This document shows, piece after piece, positions 1 to 6,668 of a stretch of 13,574 nt of DNA (positions within the stretch are counted from its first letter, which is position 1; each line of letters begins with the position of its first letter). The DNA comes from Oscillospiraceae bacterium. Its GTDB lineage: Bacteria > Bacillota_A > Clostridia > Oscillospirales > Oscillospiraceae. The translations under genes and the position numbers were made by a program. The notes beneath the pieces were generated by a model, which ran no database searches, was not told the origin of the DNA, and saw only the letters and a program-made list of their open reading frames with translations. The stretch covers positions 1 to 13,574 of the forward strand of contig JAETOP010000103.1 of NCBI GenBank assembly GCA_021771675.1. Direction: 5' to 3'.

Positions 1-67
1 CGCAAGACAAGGCAGAGGAACGTAGCCATACTGTATGTATGGCTAGTGACGATAACGCCGTATTGCG
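1..67. repeat. Long imperfect hairpin element at left edge
   Basis: The first 67 bases fold back on themselves. The outer arms CGCAAGAC (1-8) and GTATTGCG (60-67) pair with one mismatch. GGC (11-13) pairs with GCC (57-59). The core is a perfect 9-bp stem, TAGCCATAC (23-31) and GTATGGCTA (37-45), around a 5-nt loop. There is no T-run after it and no coding sense in it, so it looks like an intergenic palindromic repeat or small structured RNA rather than a plain terminator. The element may extend left of the window. Confidence 0.6.
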
Positions 68-132
68 TCAATAGACCAAGCTGATATTAAAGATTTTAAT
101 CAAGAATTAGTATAAGAAAGAAGGGATTGATT

Positions 133-216
133 ATGGACGATATGAAGCTGTATGAGGGGAATGTTTTGATTCACGTAAATGAATGGGATCATGGCCCCCT
201 GGCAGGGACCACCTAG
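133..216 (+). other. 27-codon frame, possible gene remnant
   Basis: An open frame of 27 codons begins MDDMKLYEGN and stops at TAG 214-216, just before the 3' end of the convergent acetyltransferase gene. A weak AAGGG ribosome site lies about 7 nt upstream of the ATG. I do not recognise the peptide. It could be a tiny gene, or the 5' stub of a gene cut off where the AT-rich acetyltransferase segment joins. Between the hairpin and this frame (68-132) I see only AT-rich sequence. Confidence 0.25.
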
Positions 217-224
217 GCTGGAAG

Positions 225-674
225 TCATTTTCCTTTTTTCATAACATAATTCGTAAGGAAGACCCCTTGCCGTTCTACCTGCTGTTGTTTTACAGCCATG
301 TAACCTCTTTTTTCAAAGAAAGGCTTTGCCGTAATAGAGGCGTGAGTGGTAATATCCCCTTGAACAGCATGCTCCAGTTGATCACAAATAGCAGATGCAA
401 TACCTTTCCCCTGATAATCAGCATGGACAAACAGATGGTCAAGGTAGCCCGTTTCGTCAATATCTCCAAACCCCACGATAATGTCATTATCAACCGCAAC
501 AATGCTGAAATGTTCTTGAAGCAATTGGTTCCATGCTTTTAAATCTACCTGTCCCGTGGCCCATACATCCAATTGCTCTTTGGTGTAGTCCTTCGCATTG
601 ACTATGTGGACTGTATTATAAAACAGCTCTGTAATTTCGATGCAGTCGGACGTCTGATATTCTCTGATAAACAT
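225..674 (-). CDS. GNAT-family N-acetyltransferase
   Basis: Predicted acetyl-CoA-dependent N-acetyltransferase of 149 residues; the acceptor cannot be told from sequence. The acetyl-CoA pyrophosphate-binding motif A is clear: HADYQGKGIA, with Q88-x-x-G91-x-A93, after the beta-strand YLDHLFV. The C-terminal PFFEKRGY (118-125) is the usual GNAT end motif. The start at 674 is chosen because GGGGGAG lies 6 nt upstream; the frame stays open to 731 but that extension has no ribosome site. The gene is visibly AT-richer than the dehydrogenase and aldolase genes nearby, which suggests recent acquisition. It reads the same way as the DUF975 gene but is separated from it by 130 bp containing an inverted repeat, so probably has its own promoter. 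Family call is firm, function open. Confidence 0.88.
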   Translation of the reverse strand: MFIREYQTSDCIEITELFYNTVHIVNAKDYTKEQLDVWATGQVDLKAWNQLLQEHFSIVAVDNDIIVGFGDIDETGYLDHLFVHADYQGKGIASAICDQLEHAVQGDITTHASITAKPFFEKRGYMAVKQQQVERQGVFLTNYVMKKGK

Positions 675-727
675 TTGTATCTCCCCCAATTTTGGCTTGT
701 TGGCCTGTTCATTTCCATAGTATAAGA

Positions 728-759
728 ACATCCACAGCAGAGGAATCTACTGTGGATGT
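728..759. repeat. Inverted repeat upstream of the acetyltransferase gene
   Basis: ACATCCACAG (728-737) and CTGTGGATGT (750-759) form a perfect 10-bp stem with a 12-nt loop. On the minus strand it lies after the DUF975 stop and before the acetyltransferase, followed by a short T-rich stretch and a TATACT hexamer. It may be a terminator for the DUF975 gene or an operator for the acetyltransferase gene. A TTGACA hexamer overlaps the upstream arm on the minus strand, but is 32 nt from TATACT, too far to pair as one promoter. Confidence 0.55.
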
Positions 760-806
760 CAACTGTTTTATAAGCACCGCCCATTGGTGAGGCGTCCCCA
801 GTATAA

Positions 807-1820
807 TTACATCTGGAAGATATTTCCCAGCACGGCCCCCTCCTGGGGCGGCTGCTGGGGATTCAATGTGTCATAGAACAGGGCGTAGGTGGTCTCCACC
901 CGGTTCATGAGAAAATAGTTCAGGGCGAAATCGGCGGCCAGGTAGACGATGACCGTGGCAAAGAACAGCGCCGTGGGGGACAGGGGAATCTGAATCCCAA
1001 ACATGGCTAGCAGCACGTTCCCGTAGAGCAGCACCGTAGAGATCAGTCCCCGGAGCAGATAATACCACCAGAAGCTCAGATCCAGCTTGAAAAGACTCCC
1101 AATATTGCCTTTCATTTTCTGGCGGCTGGTGCGCAGGGCCCCAAATGCCCCCAGCTGGGGCTGGTCGATGAGCAGGTAGTCTGTTAGCCGATACCGGTAG
1201 GAGACGAACCACACCGCCGCCAGGAGCAGCACGCAGTAGATCACCATTGCGGGCATCAGGGCATCATAGGCGGCGTAGAGCAGCGCCGGGTCATTTTCCA
1301 GTGCATTTATCAGTGCTTCCGAGGACAGGATTCCCATGTCCATGATGGATTGTGCCACATCCATCAACCCGGAGGACAGGGGTGTCACCATATAGATGCC
1401 GAAGGCCAGATAGCACAGGGCGAAAGCAAGTCCAAAATAGATCAGGCCCTGGAGCAGCCGGGTTCGCAGCAGTACCCAAAACCGCTCGAAGCCTGCCTTC
1501 ATTGTCTTTTCCGAGACAAATTGACGGCGGGCAATGCGCAGCATGGCGGCGGTATAACCCAGGGTCAGACAGGCAATGACCACCGTCTGCACCAGAGGGA
1601 ACACCGAATTCAATGTGGAGAGGAAGGAACGGGTGCCAATGTTTTGCAGACCTCCAGTTTGGGAAATCTGATTGTCAAGGAAAAACTGCAAGAGGTTAAC
1701 CACCAGTGATGACACAGCCACAACGGCGGAATAGACCAGAACCACTTTCCTGGGATCCTTTCCGGATTCCAGTCGGTTGGCCGCTTTGACTTTTAGATAT
1801 TTGGCAGAAGGAATGTTCAT
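807..1820 (-). CDS. DUF975-type integral membrane protein
   Basis: A 337-residue polytopic membrane protein of unknown function. About six hydrophobic segments are visible, near residues 26-48, 72-95, 122-145, 185-207, 250-272 and 283-305. The signature that points to DUF975 is around residues 227-256: an ALRTSRQKMKGN segment running into LFKLDLSFWWYYLL, a charged loop followed by a Trp-rich membrane segment. The start is supported by AAGGAG seven nt upstream of the ATG. The gene is divergent from the XRE regulator at 1958, with a 137-bp shared promoter region, so the regulator may control it. No catalytic motif is visible. Membership of DUF975 is from memory of the family pattern; the membrane-protein call itself is certain. 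Confidence 0.75.
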   Translation of the reverse strand: MNIPSAKYLKVKAANRLESGKDPRKVVLVYSAVVAVSSLVVNLLQFFLDNQISQTGGLQNIGTRSFLSTLNSVFPLVQTVVIACLTLGYTAAMLRIARRQFVSEKTMKAGFERFWVLLRTRLLQGLIYFGLAFALCYLAFGIYMVTPLSSGLMDVAQSIMDMGILSSEALINALENDPALLYAAYDALMPAMVIYCVLLLAAVWFVSYRYRLTDYLLIDQPQLGAFGALRTSRQKMKGNIGSLFKLDLSFWWYYLLRGLISTVLLYGNVLLAMFGIQIPLSPTALFFATVIVYLAADFALNYFLMNRVETTYALFYDTLNPQQPPQEGAVLGNIFQM

Positions 1821-1849
1821 GGATATGCTCCTTTATCTTTATCAATACA

Positions 1850-1878
1850 GTTATATAGCATTTTTGCCAAAATAGCAA
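1850..1878 (-). promoter_or_regulatory. Candidate sigma-A promoter for the DUF975 gene
   Basis: On the minus strand TTGCTA (1873-1878) and TATAAC (1850-1855) are separated by exactly 17 nt, with the -10 about 30 nt before the start codon at 1820. Confidence 0.5.
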
Positions 1879-1897
1879 ATGAATTTTTTGTAACTCT

Positions 1898-1925
1898 GGA
1901 ATTTTTCTGCATTCCGTGATAAACT
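1898..1925 (+). promoter_or_regulatory. Candidate extended -10 promoter with inverted repeat
   Basis: TAAACT (1920-1925) is preceded by TG one base away (1917-1918), an extended -10 element, with no good -35 at the right distance. GGAAT (1898-1902) and ATTCC (1911-1915) form a 5-8-5 inverted repeat over the -35 region, a possible operator for the XRE protein encoded downstream. Confidence 0.35.
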
Positions 1926-1957
1926 GTAGTCAAAGGTCAAGACAGGAGGACAACAAA

Positions 1958-2761
1958 ATGGAATTGGGGGAGAAGCTTCGCCAGGCCAGACTCCATGCAG
2001 GGCTCAGCCAGCGGCAGCTGTGCGGAGAAGAGATCACCCGAAATATGCTCTCCCAGATTGAGCACGGGGTCTGCAACCCTTCCATGTCCACCCTATGCTT
2101 TTTAGCCCGGCAATTGAATCTCCCGGTAAGCTATTTTTTGGAGGAAGCGACTGTAGCTTCCTCCAATGGGAGCTGTATGGAGGCGGCCTGGGCCGCCTTT
2201 GAGGCTGGGGATGCCCCGGAAGCCCTCCGATCTTTGGAGCAGTACCGGGGCCCGGATCCCGTTTATGACCGGGAGTATGCGATCGTGAAGGCTATGGCGC
2301 TGCTTCATGAGACGGAAGCCAATCTGAATGAGGGGAGACTGATCTATGCCCGGAAGCTGCTGAGTCAGGTGCAGGAGCTGGAACAGAGGATTCCATGGCT
2401 TGCAGATGTATCGAAAAGACGGCGTCAACTTCAAGCCCGGCTGGGAGAGCCGGTTACCCTGGAGGAGCTGCCCAGCCTGGATGAAGAGCTGATGCTCTAT
2501 GCTCAGGCGGCGCTGAATTCCGGTGCCGCACAACCGGCGGGTGCGCTGCTGGATGCTTGCCAGGCTCAGGATAATCCTCGTTGGCAGCTGCTCCGGGCTC
2601 GGGTGTATTTGGAGCAGGCGGAGTATGCCGCTGCGGCGAAGCTGCTGCAGGAGGTGGAGTCCAGTGACCCGGATCAGGCAGTGCCGCTGCTGGAAAAATG
2701 CTTCTCCGCTCTGGGGGATTACCGGTCCGCCTATTACTATGCCTGCAAAGGCAGAAAATGA
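1958..2761 (+). CDS. XRE-family transcriptional regulator with helical repeat C-terminus
   Basis: A 267-residue DNA-binding regulator. Residues 4-62 form an XRE/Cro-type helix-turn-helix: LGEKLRQARLHAGLSQRQL, then ITRNMLSQIEHGVCNPSMST, then LARQLNLPVSYFL. Residues 75-265 are alpha-helical with Ala- and Leu-rich paired helices (for example AQAALNSGAAQPAGALLDAC, YLEQAEYAAAAKLLQEV), like the TPR-type sensor domains of RRNPP-style regulators; that comparison is inference. The start at 1958 is fixed by AGGAGG 8 nt upstream; a longer frame reaches 1916 without a ribosome site. The stop lies 3 nt before the -35 of the dehydrogenase promoter, so regulator and dehydrogenase are tightly packed. The ligand or peptide sensed is unknown. 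Confidence 0.85.
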   Translation: MELGEKLRQARLHAGLSQRQLCGEEITRNMLSQIEHGVCNPSMSTLCFLARQLNLPVSYFLEEATVASSNGSCMEAAWAAFEAGDAPEALRSLEQYRGPDPVYDREYAIVKAMALLHETEANLNEGRLIYARKLLSQVQELEQRIPWLADVSKRRRQLQARLGEPVTLEELPSLDEELMLYAQAALNSGAAQPAGALLDACQAQDNPRWQLLRARVYLEQAEYAAAAKLLQEVESSDPDQAVPLLEKCFSALGDYRSAYYYACKGRK

Positions 2762-2764
2762 CCC

Positions 2765-2793
2765 TTGACATTTTCACGCTTTTTTATCATAAT
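2765..2793 (+). promoter_or_regulatory. Near-consensus sigma-A promoter for the dehydrogenase
   Basis: TTGACA (2765-2770, perfect -35) and CATAAT (2788-2793, five of six) with a 17-nt spacer lie between the regulator stop at 2761 and the dehydrogenase start at 2827. Confidence 0.75.
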
Positions 2794-2826
2794 GAAGGGG
2801 AAAATTATACCGATGAGGTGATTGAT

Positions 2827-3876
2827 ATGGACGGCACCATGCGTGTTGCGATTATGGAAGGAATCGGAAAAATGGGTTTCACCCGGCGGCCCATCCCCAC
2901 TCCCAAGGAGGATGAGGTTCTGGTAAAGCTGGAGTATGTGGGCATCTGCGGCTCCGACCTGCACTACTATGAAAAGGGCGCCATCGGCGATTTTGTGGTG
3001 GAGCCTCCCTTTGTCCTGGGCCATGAGCCCGGCGGTACGGTGGTGGAAGTGGGCAGCAAGGTAAAGCACCTGAAGGTGGGCGACCGGGTGGCCCTGGAGC
3101 CCGGCAAGACCTGCGGCCACTGCAAATACTGCCGCCAGGGCAAGTACAATCTGTGCCCGGATGTAGTGTTCTTCGCCACGCCCCCGGTGGACGGCGTGTT
3201 CCAGGAGTATGTGGCCCACCAGGCCGACCTGTGCTTCAAGCTGCCGGAGAATGTTTCCACCTTGGAGGGGGCGCTCATCGAGCCTCTGGCTGTGGGCTTC
3301 CACGCCGCCATCCAGGGGGATGCCCACCTGGGGCAGAAGGCTGTGGTCATGGGTGCGGGCTGCATCGGCCTGGTGTCCATGATGGCCTTGAAGGCCCGGG
3401 GCGTGCAGCAGGTCTATGTGGTGGACATTATGGACAAGCGGCTGGACAAGGCTTTGGAGCTGGGCGCCACCGGCGTGATCAATGGCCGGAAGGAAGACGT
3501 GGTTGCCAGGGCGATGGAGCTCACCGGCGGCGAGGGCACCGATCTTGTCATCGAGACCGCAGGCAGCGAGTTCACCTGCCGTCAGGCCATTGAGATGGCC
3601 GGTAAGGGCAGCACCATCGTCCTGGTGGGCTACAGCAGAACTGGCGAGATGACCCTGCCCACGGATTCCATTTTGAACAAGGAACTGACCCTGAAATCCA
3701 TTTTCCGCTACCGCCACATCTACCCCACTGCCATCGAGGCAGTGGCCTCCGGAAAGATTAATTTGAAGGGCATTGTTTCTGACATCTTCCCCCTGTCCGA
3801 CATTCAGCACGCCATGGACGAGAGCGTCCGCAACAAATCTGACATTGTCAAGGCAGTTATCAAAATTGAAGAATGA
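2827..3876 (+). CDS. Zinc-dependent sorbitol/xylitol-type dehydrogenase
   Basis: Medium-chain dehydrogenase/reductase of 349 residues, predicted to oxidise a polyol or secondary alcohol with NAD. Catalytic zinc ligands fit sorbitol dehydrogenase: C41 (GICGSDLH), H66-E67 (GHEPGG) and E152 (IEPLAVG). The structural-zinc cysteines C96, C99, C102 and C110 are all present. The Rossmann motif is GAGCIG (176-181), and D200 at the end of the next strand favours NAD over NADP. The start at 2827 has GAGGTG 6 nt upstream; an in-frame ATG at 2839 is possible. The product may be an L-iditol 2-dehydrogenase, xylitol dehydrogenase or 2,3-butanediol dehydrogenase; sequence alone does not decide. It has its own strong promoter and ends at a GC-rich hairpin. 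The adjacent XRE protein is a plausible regulator. Confidence 0.93.
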   Translation: MDGTMRVAIMEGIGKMGFTRRPIPTPKEDEVLVKLEYVGICGSDLHYYEKGAIGDFVVEPPFVLGHEPGGTVVEVGSKVKHLKVGDRVALEPGKTCGHCKYCRQGKYNLCPDVVFFATPPVDGVFQEYVAHQADLCFKLPENVSTLEGALIEPLAVGFHAAIQGDAHLGQKAVVMGAGCIGLVSMMALKARGVQQVYVVDIMDKRLDKALELGATGVINGRKEDVVARAMELTGGEGTDLVIETAGSEFTCRQAIEMAGKGSTIVLVGYSRTGEMTLPTDSILNKELTLKSIFRYRHIYPTAIEAVASGKINLKGIVSDIFPLSDIQHAMDESVRNKSDIVKAVIKIEE

Positions 3877-3880
3877 TTCC

Positions 3881-3907
3881 GATGCCCGGCCGATTTGGCC
3901 GGGCATC
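3881..3907. terminator. Terminator-like hairpin between convergent genes
   Basis: GATGCCCGGCC (3881-3891) and GGCCGGGCATC (3897-3907) form a perfect 11-bp GC-rich stem with a 5-nt loop. It starts 4 bases after the dehydrogenase stop and lies 20 bases beyond the spoIIID stop on the other strand. Neither side has a strong T-run, so it may stop transcription from both directions weakly or protect RNA 3' ends. Confidence 0.65.
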
Positions 3908-3927
3908 TGCTGTCTGCTGCGGCTTTG

Positions 3928-4206
3928 CTATTCTGGCTTCTGAGCGCCCCGAATGGCTGCCTGGTGCCGGTATTTTTCCCTGGTGGCCTGGCCGCCCCGG
4001 ATGTGCCTCTCCTGCTTGTTCCGATCCAGTACCGCTCTGGCCTGGGCGTACAGCTGGGGGTGATTTCGCCCCAGCCGACAGGTAATGTCCTTGTGTACTG
4101 TGGATTTGGAAATGCCGAAATGCCGGGCAGCAGCCCGAACGGTGGCACCGGTTTCAATGATGTACACAGCCAGTTCACAGGCTCGCTTCTCCATTGGTTC
4201 TGTCAT
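3928..4206 (-). CDS. spoIIID: Sporulation transcription factor SpoIIID
   Basis: A 92-residue DNA-binding protein matching SpoIIID, which in Bacillus subtilis reshapes mother-cell transcription during sporulation, acting with sigma-E and helping the switch to sigma-K. Visible match: MEKRACELAVYIIETGATVR, then AARHFGISKSTVHKDIT, the helix-turn-helix with the hallmark SKSTVHKD, then AVLDRNKQERHIRGGQATR, corresponding to the basic C-terminal helix with RH-RGG-AT. Length is as in Bacillus (93 residues). The start at 4206 has GGAGG 7 nt upstream. The gene is monocistronic, divergent from the aldolase gene and convergent with the dehydrogenase. A sigma-E-like promoter lies upstream. This gene is the strongest evidence that the organism forms spores. 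Confidence 0.96.
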   Translation of the reverse strand: MTEPMEKRACELAVYIIETGATVRAAARHFGISKSTVHKDITCRLGRNHPQLYAQARAVLDRNKQERHIRGGQATREKYRHQAAIRGAQKPE

Positions 4207-4236
4207 ATCGCAACCTCCGATGCTGTGTGCTGGAAC

Positions 4237-4263
4237 ACATTATGCCGGAATCGGGACGGATAT
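4237..4263 (-). promoter_or_regulatory. Candidate sigma-E-type promoter for spoIIID
   Basis: On the minus strand ATA (4261-4263) is followed after 16 nt by CATAATGT (4237-4244), close to the remembered Bacillus sigma-E pattern of ATA and CATACANT. The -10 is about 30 nt before the spoIIID start, and spoIIID is a sigma-E target in Bacillus, so the placement makes sense. Confidence 0.5.
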
Positions 4264-4267
4264 TCCC

Positions 4268-4296
4268 TTGACTCTTTCCGGAAGAGGGGATAAAAT
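4268..4296 (+). promoter_or_regulatory. Sigma-A promoter for the aldolase operon
   Basis: TTGACT (4268-4273) and TAAAAT (4291-4296) are separated by 17 nt, 27 nt ahead of the start codon at 4324. The -35 abuts the divergent spoIIID promoter, so the two genes share a compact regulatory region. Confidence 0.7.
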
Positions 4297-4323
4297 AGGG
4301 GAAACAAAGGAGTGTGAGCCGAA

Positions 4324-5370
4324 ATGATATATTTTAACAATGACTACAGCGAGGGCTGCCATGAAAAAGTGCTGGAGCGTCTGGCCAAAACCAATCTGAT
4401 TCAGACCCTGGGCTACGGGGAGGACGAATACTGCGCCGCTGCTGCGGATAAAATCCGGGAAAAATGCGGCCGGGCGGACATTGCCGTCCATTTTCTGGTG
4501 GGCGGCACCCAGGCTAACCTGACGGTAATTGATGCCGCCCTCCGGCCCCATCAGGGGGCCTTGGGAGCGAACACTGCCCATATCAACGGCCATGAGACCG
4601 GAGCGGTGGAGGCTACAGGCCACAAGGTGCTTTCTGTGCCCCATCAGGACGGAAAAATCACCGCTGCCCAGGTGGCCCAGACGGTCCATGCCCATCGAAC
4701 CAACGGAGCCACCGAGCACACCGTCCAGCCCAAGCTGGTGTACATCTCCCAGCCCACGGAGCTGGGCACTCTGTACACCCTGGCGGAGCTGGAGGCGCTG
4801 TCCCGAACCTGCCGGGAGCTGGGGCTGTTCCTGTTCCTGGACGGGGCCAGACTGGGCTACGGCCTGGAGGCCAGAGGGAACGATGTGACTCTGCCGGACA
4901 TTGCAAGGCTCTGTGACGTGTTTTACATCGGCGGCACCAAGGTTGGAGCCCTCTTCGGTGAGGCGGTGGTGATTGCCAATCCTGCCATCAATGAGGATTT
5001 CCGCTATCTGATTAAGCAGCATGGCGGGATGTTGGCCAAGGGGCGGCTGCTGGGCGTCCAATTCCAGGCGCTGATGGAGGATGACCTCTATTTCAAAATC
5101 GCCGCCCGGGCGGACCGGCTGGCGGACAAGCTGCGCGGCTGCATGAAGGAGCTGGGCGTCCCATTCCTGGTGGAGAGCACCACAAACCAGCTTTTCCCCA
5201 TTCTGCCAGATGGAGTACTGGGGAACCTGGCCGAAAAATATGTATTCTGTGAGCAGGAGCGGGTGAATGAAAACCACTGGGCTGTCCGCTTCTGCACCAG
5301 CTGGGCAACCAAAGAGGAAAACGTGGATGATCTCTGCCGTGATTTGAAGGCGCTTTTGGGCGGGAGATAA
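4324..5370 (+). CDS. Threonine aldolase family beta-eliminating lyase
   Basis: PLP-dependent fold-type I enzyme of 348 residues, predicted to cleave L-threonine or allo-threonine to glycine and acetaldehyde, or a related beta-hydroxy amino acid. The Schiff-base lysine is K206 in GGTKVGALFGEA; D173 in FLDGARLGYG contacts the PLP ring nitrogen; H90 in INGHETGA fits the PLP-stacking histidine; the phosphate-binding segment is VGGTQANL (59-66). Length is normal for the low-specificity threonine aldolase group. GGAG sits about 11 nt upstream of the ATG, a slightly long spacing. It is transcribed from its own promoter together with the DUF3786 gene, which starts 4 nt after its stop. A different beta-eliminating lyase activity (for example on tyrosine or tryptophan relatives) is possible but the motifs favour aldolase. 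Confidence 0.92.
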   Translation: MIYFNNDYSEGCHEKVLERLAKTNLIQTLGYGEDEYCAAAADKIREKCGRADIAVHFLVGGTQANLTVIDAALRPHQGALGANTAHINGHETGAVEATGHKVLSVPHQDGKITAAQVAQTVHAHRTNGATEHTVQPKLVYISQPTELGTLYTLAELEALSRTCRELGLFLFLDGARLGYGLEARGNDVTLPDIARLCDVFYIGGTKVGALFGEAVVIANPAINEDFRYLIKQHGGMLAKGRLLGVQFQALMEDDLYFKIAARADRLADKLRGCMKELGVPFLVESTTNQLFPILPDGVLGNLAEKYVFCEQERVNENHWAVRFCTSWATKEENVDDLCRDLKALLGGR

Positions 5371-5374
5371 GACT

Positions 5375-6013
5375 ATGGAGCGTCGTGATAACTATGCCAT
5401 TACCGTCCAGCAGGCCAAGAAGCTCTTCCTGGAATATGACCAGTCGCTTCTTGCCCGGAAGCTGGGGGCAAAGATGGATGAGGACTATTTTTATACCACC
5501 TTTCTCTCGGAGTCCTGGCGGATTCACCGCCGAACGGGGGACATGTCCCGGCGATCGGGAGAAAGCTGGTTGGATGCCAATTCCTTTAACGAGGTGCTGA
5601 CGCTGCTGGATTTGATCTGCGACAGCCGGGAGAATCGGCATGCCTCCGGAGCCTGGAAGAATATGCGGGACTTCGGCCACGGATTTCACCAGAACCTTTT
5701 GGAGGGGCGAGACCCCTTGGCGGAGGAATTTCAGGCCCACCCCCAGGCCTTTGCCCGGGCCTGCCAGGGCCTGGGCGGGGAGCGGTATCCCCTGGGGGAC
5801 GTGGCCTATTCCATTCCCATATTTGAGGATTTGAGGCTCCTGGTGCAGCTCTGGTTTGGCGATGAGGAGTTTAACGCCCAGCTGCGGTTCCTCTGGGATG
5901 AAAACGCCCTGATGTACCTGAAATACGAGACCATGTACTATACCCTCCCCCTGGTGCTGAATCGAATCCGGGAGAGAATGGCAGAATCATATGGCGGCAA
6001 AAACGGCTGTTAA
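5375..6013 (+). CDS. DUF3786-type protein, unknown function
   Basis: A 212-residue soluble protein without signal peptide or membrane segment. The C-terminal half (about 141-190) carries what I recognise as the DUF3786 pattern: GDVAYSIPIFEDLRLLVQLW, then FGDEEFNAQL, then FLWDENALMYLKYE. This pattern is seen in anaerobic bacteria and has no settled function. The N-terminal half is helical with many charged and aromatic residues. The start is 4 nt after the aldolase stop, with GGGAG overlapping that gene's end, so the two are co-translated. This implies a shared role in amino-acid or one-carbon use, but that is inference. The family assignment rests on recall of the motif, not a search. Confidence 0.75.
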   Translation: MERRDNYAITVQQAKKLFLEYDQSLLARKLGAKMDEDYFYTTFLSESWRIHRRTGDMSRRSGESWLDANSFNEVLTLLDLICDSRENRHASGAWKNMRDFGHGFHQNLLEGRDPLAEEFQAHPQAFARACQGLGGERYPLGDVAYSIPIFEDLRLLVQLWFGDEEFNAQLRFLWDENALMYLKYETMYYTLPLVLNRIRERMAESYGGKNGC

Positions 6014-6034
6014 ACGACTCGAAAGAAAAATGCG

Positions 6035-6064
6035 GGGGCTGTCTCACTTTTGTGAGACAGCCCC
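6035..6064. terminator. Perfect 13-bp hairpin, terminator for the HxlR gene
   Basis: GGGGCTGTCTCAC (6035-6047) and GTGAGACAGCCCC (6052-6064) pair perfectly over a TTTT loop. Read on the minus strand it is followed by GCATTTTTCTTTC, so it terminates leftward transcription from the HxlR gene best. It can also mark the end of the aldolase operon. Confidence 0.75.
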
Positions 6065-6066
6065 TG

Positions 6067-6101
6067 AAACTGCCGGAGATATTTCATTTCTGGCAGTTTT
6101 T
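6067..6101 (+). terminator. Hairpin with T-run ending the aldolase operon
   Basis: AAACTGCC (6067-6074) and GGCAGTTT (6092-6099) form an 8-bp stem with a 17-nt loop, running into TTTTT (6097-6101). It starts two bases after the preceding hairpin. Confidence 0.55.
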
Positions 6102-6109
6102 GCTGTTCT

Positions 6110-6167
6110 GGCAGGGCTTGAACGCAAAAGAGGCTTCATGCCTGACCTCTTTTGCTCTTTCCCTGCC
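6110..6167. repeat. Nested two-stem palindrome
   Basis: Outer arms GGCAGGG (6110-6116) and CCCTGCC (6161-6167) enclose inner arms CAAAAGAGG (6125-6133) and CCTCTTTTG (6146-6154), all perfect. The inner loop can form a further short AGGC/GCCT stem. It has no coding sense and lies between the convergent aldolase operon and HxlR gene, directly after two other hairpins. Confidence 0.65.
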
Positions 6168-6195
6168 AAGTTTTGGCTTCTTCCTTGCATGGAAA

Positions 6196-6582
6196 TCATT
6201 TTGAGCCCCCTGTTTTTGGAAGGGACGCATATGTTGAAGTTTCTATTCCCTGGTTCGCTTGCCTGGAATTCTTATAGCATGTTCCCCAATGCTCCATAGC
6301 GTCCATAATGGGCCGCATGGATTTCCCCAATTCGCTCAGAGCGTATTCCACTCTTGGCGGCACCTCCGGGTAAACGGTGCGGGTGATGATGCCGTCCTCC
6401 TCCATGGAGCGCAGGCTGTCGGTCAGCACCTTCTGGCTGATTCCTGCCAGGTCTTTTCGTAGTTCGTTGAATCTCCAGGGGCGTACCAGCAGATTGCGCA
6501 TAATCAGCAGCTTCCACTTACTGCCGATCAGCTGCACCGTTGTGGCCACCGGGCAGGCGGGCAGTTCTTCCTTTGTGAGCAT
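6196..6582 (-). CDS. HxlR-family transcriptional regulator
   Basis: A 128-residue winged-helix regulator of the HxlR type. It begins with the typical CPVATTVQLIGSKWKLLIMR, including Cys10 at the position that is a redox switch in HxlR relatives such as YodB and HypR of Bacillus. Next comes FNELRKDLAGISQKVLTDSL (recognition helix), and a wing EDGIITRTVYPEVPPRVEYA. The start at 6582 has AGGAGG 7 nt upstream. The gene is divergent from the MBL-like/macrodomain/sirtuin run, with both promoters and a tandem repeat in the 221-bp gap. This is the standard layout in which an HxlR protein controls the facing operon. A thiol- or electrophile-responsive role is inference from the single N-terminal cysteine; the inducer is unknown. 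Confidence 0.93.
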   Translation of the reverse strand: MLTKEELPACPVATTVQLIGSKWKLLIMRNLLVRPWRFNELRKDLAGISQKVLTDSLRSMEEDGIITRTVYPEVPPRVEYALSELGKSMRPIMDAMEHWGTCYKNSRQANQGIETSTYASLPKTGGSK

Positions 6583-6622
6583 CTGTATTTCCTCCTGTAT
6601 TCAAAATAAATATTACACGCTG

Positions 6623-6651
6623 ATTATAATGCAGGATTCCCAAAATTTCAA
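6623..6651 (-). promoter_or_regulatory. Sigma-A promoter of the HxlR gene
   Basis: On the minus strand TTGAAA (6646-6651) and a perfect TATAAT (6623-6628) are spaced by 17 nt, about 40 nt before the start codon at 6582. Confidence 0.75.
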
Positions 6652-6668
6652 TAGGATGCAAAATCCAG

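Noticed and set aside
2737..3906. A 389-codon open frame antisense to the dehydrogenase gene
   Set aside because: It covers a gene with complete zinc and NAD motifs on the plus strand; the antisense product is low-complexity His/Gly/Leu-rich and has no ribosome site, a typical shadow of GC-rich coding sequence.
4240..5277. A 345-codon open frame antisense to the threonine aldolase gene
   Set aside because: The plus-strand frame has the PLP lysine and all family motifs; the antisense frame shows none and would run across the divergent promoters.
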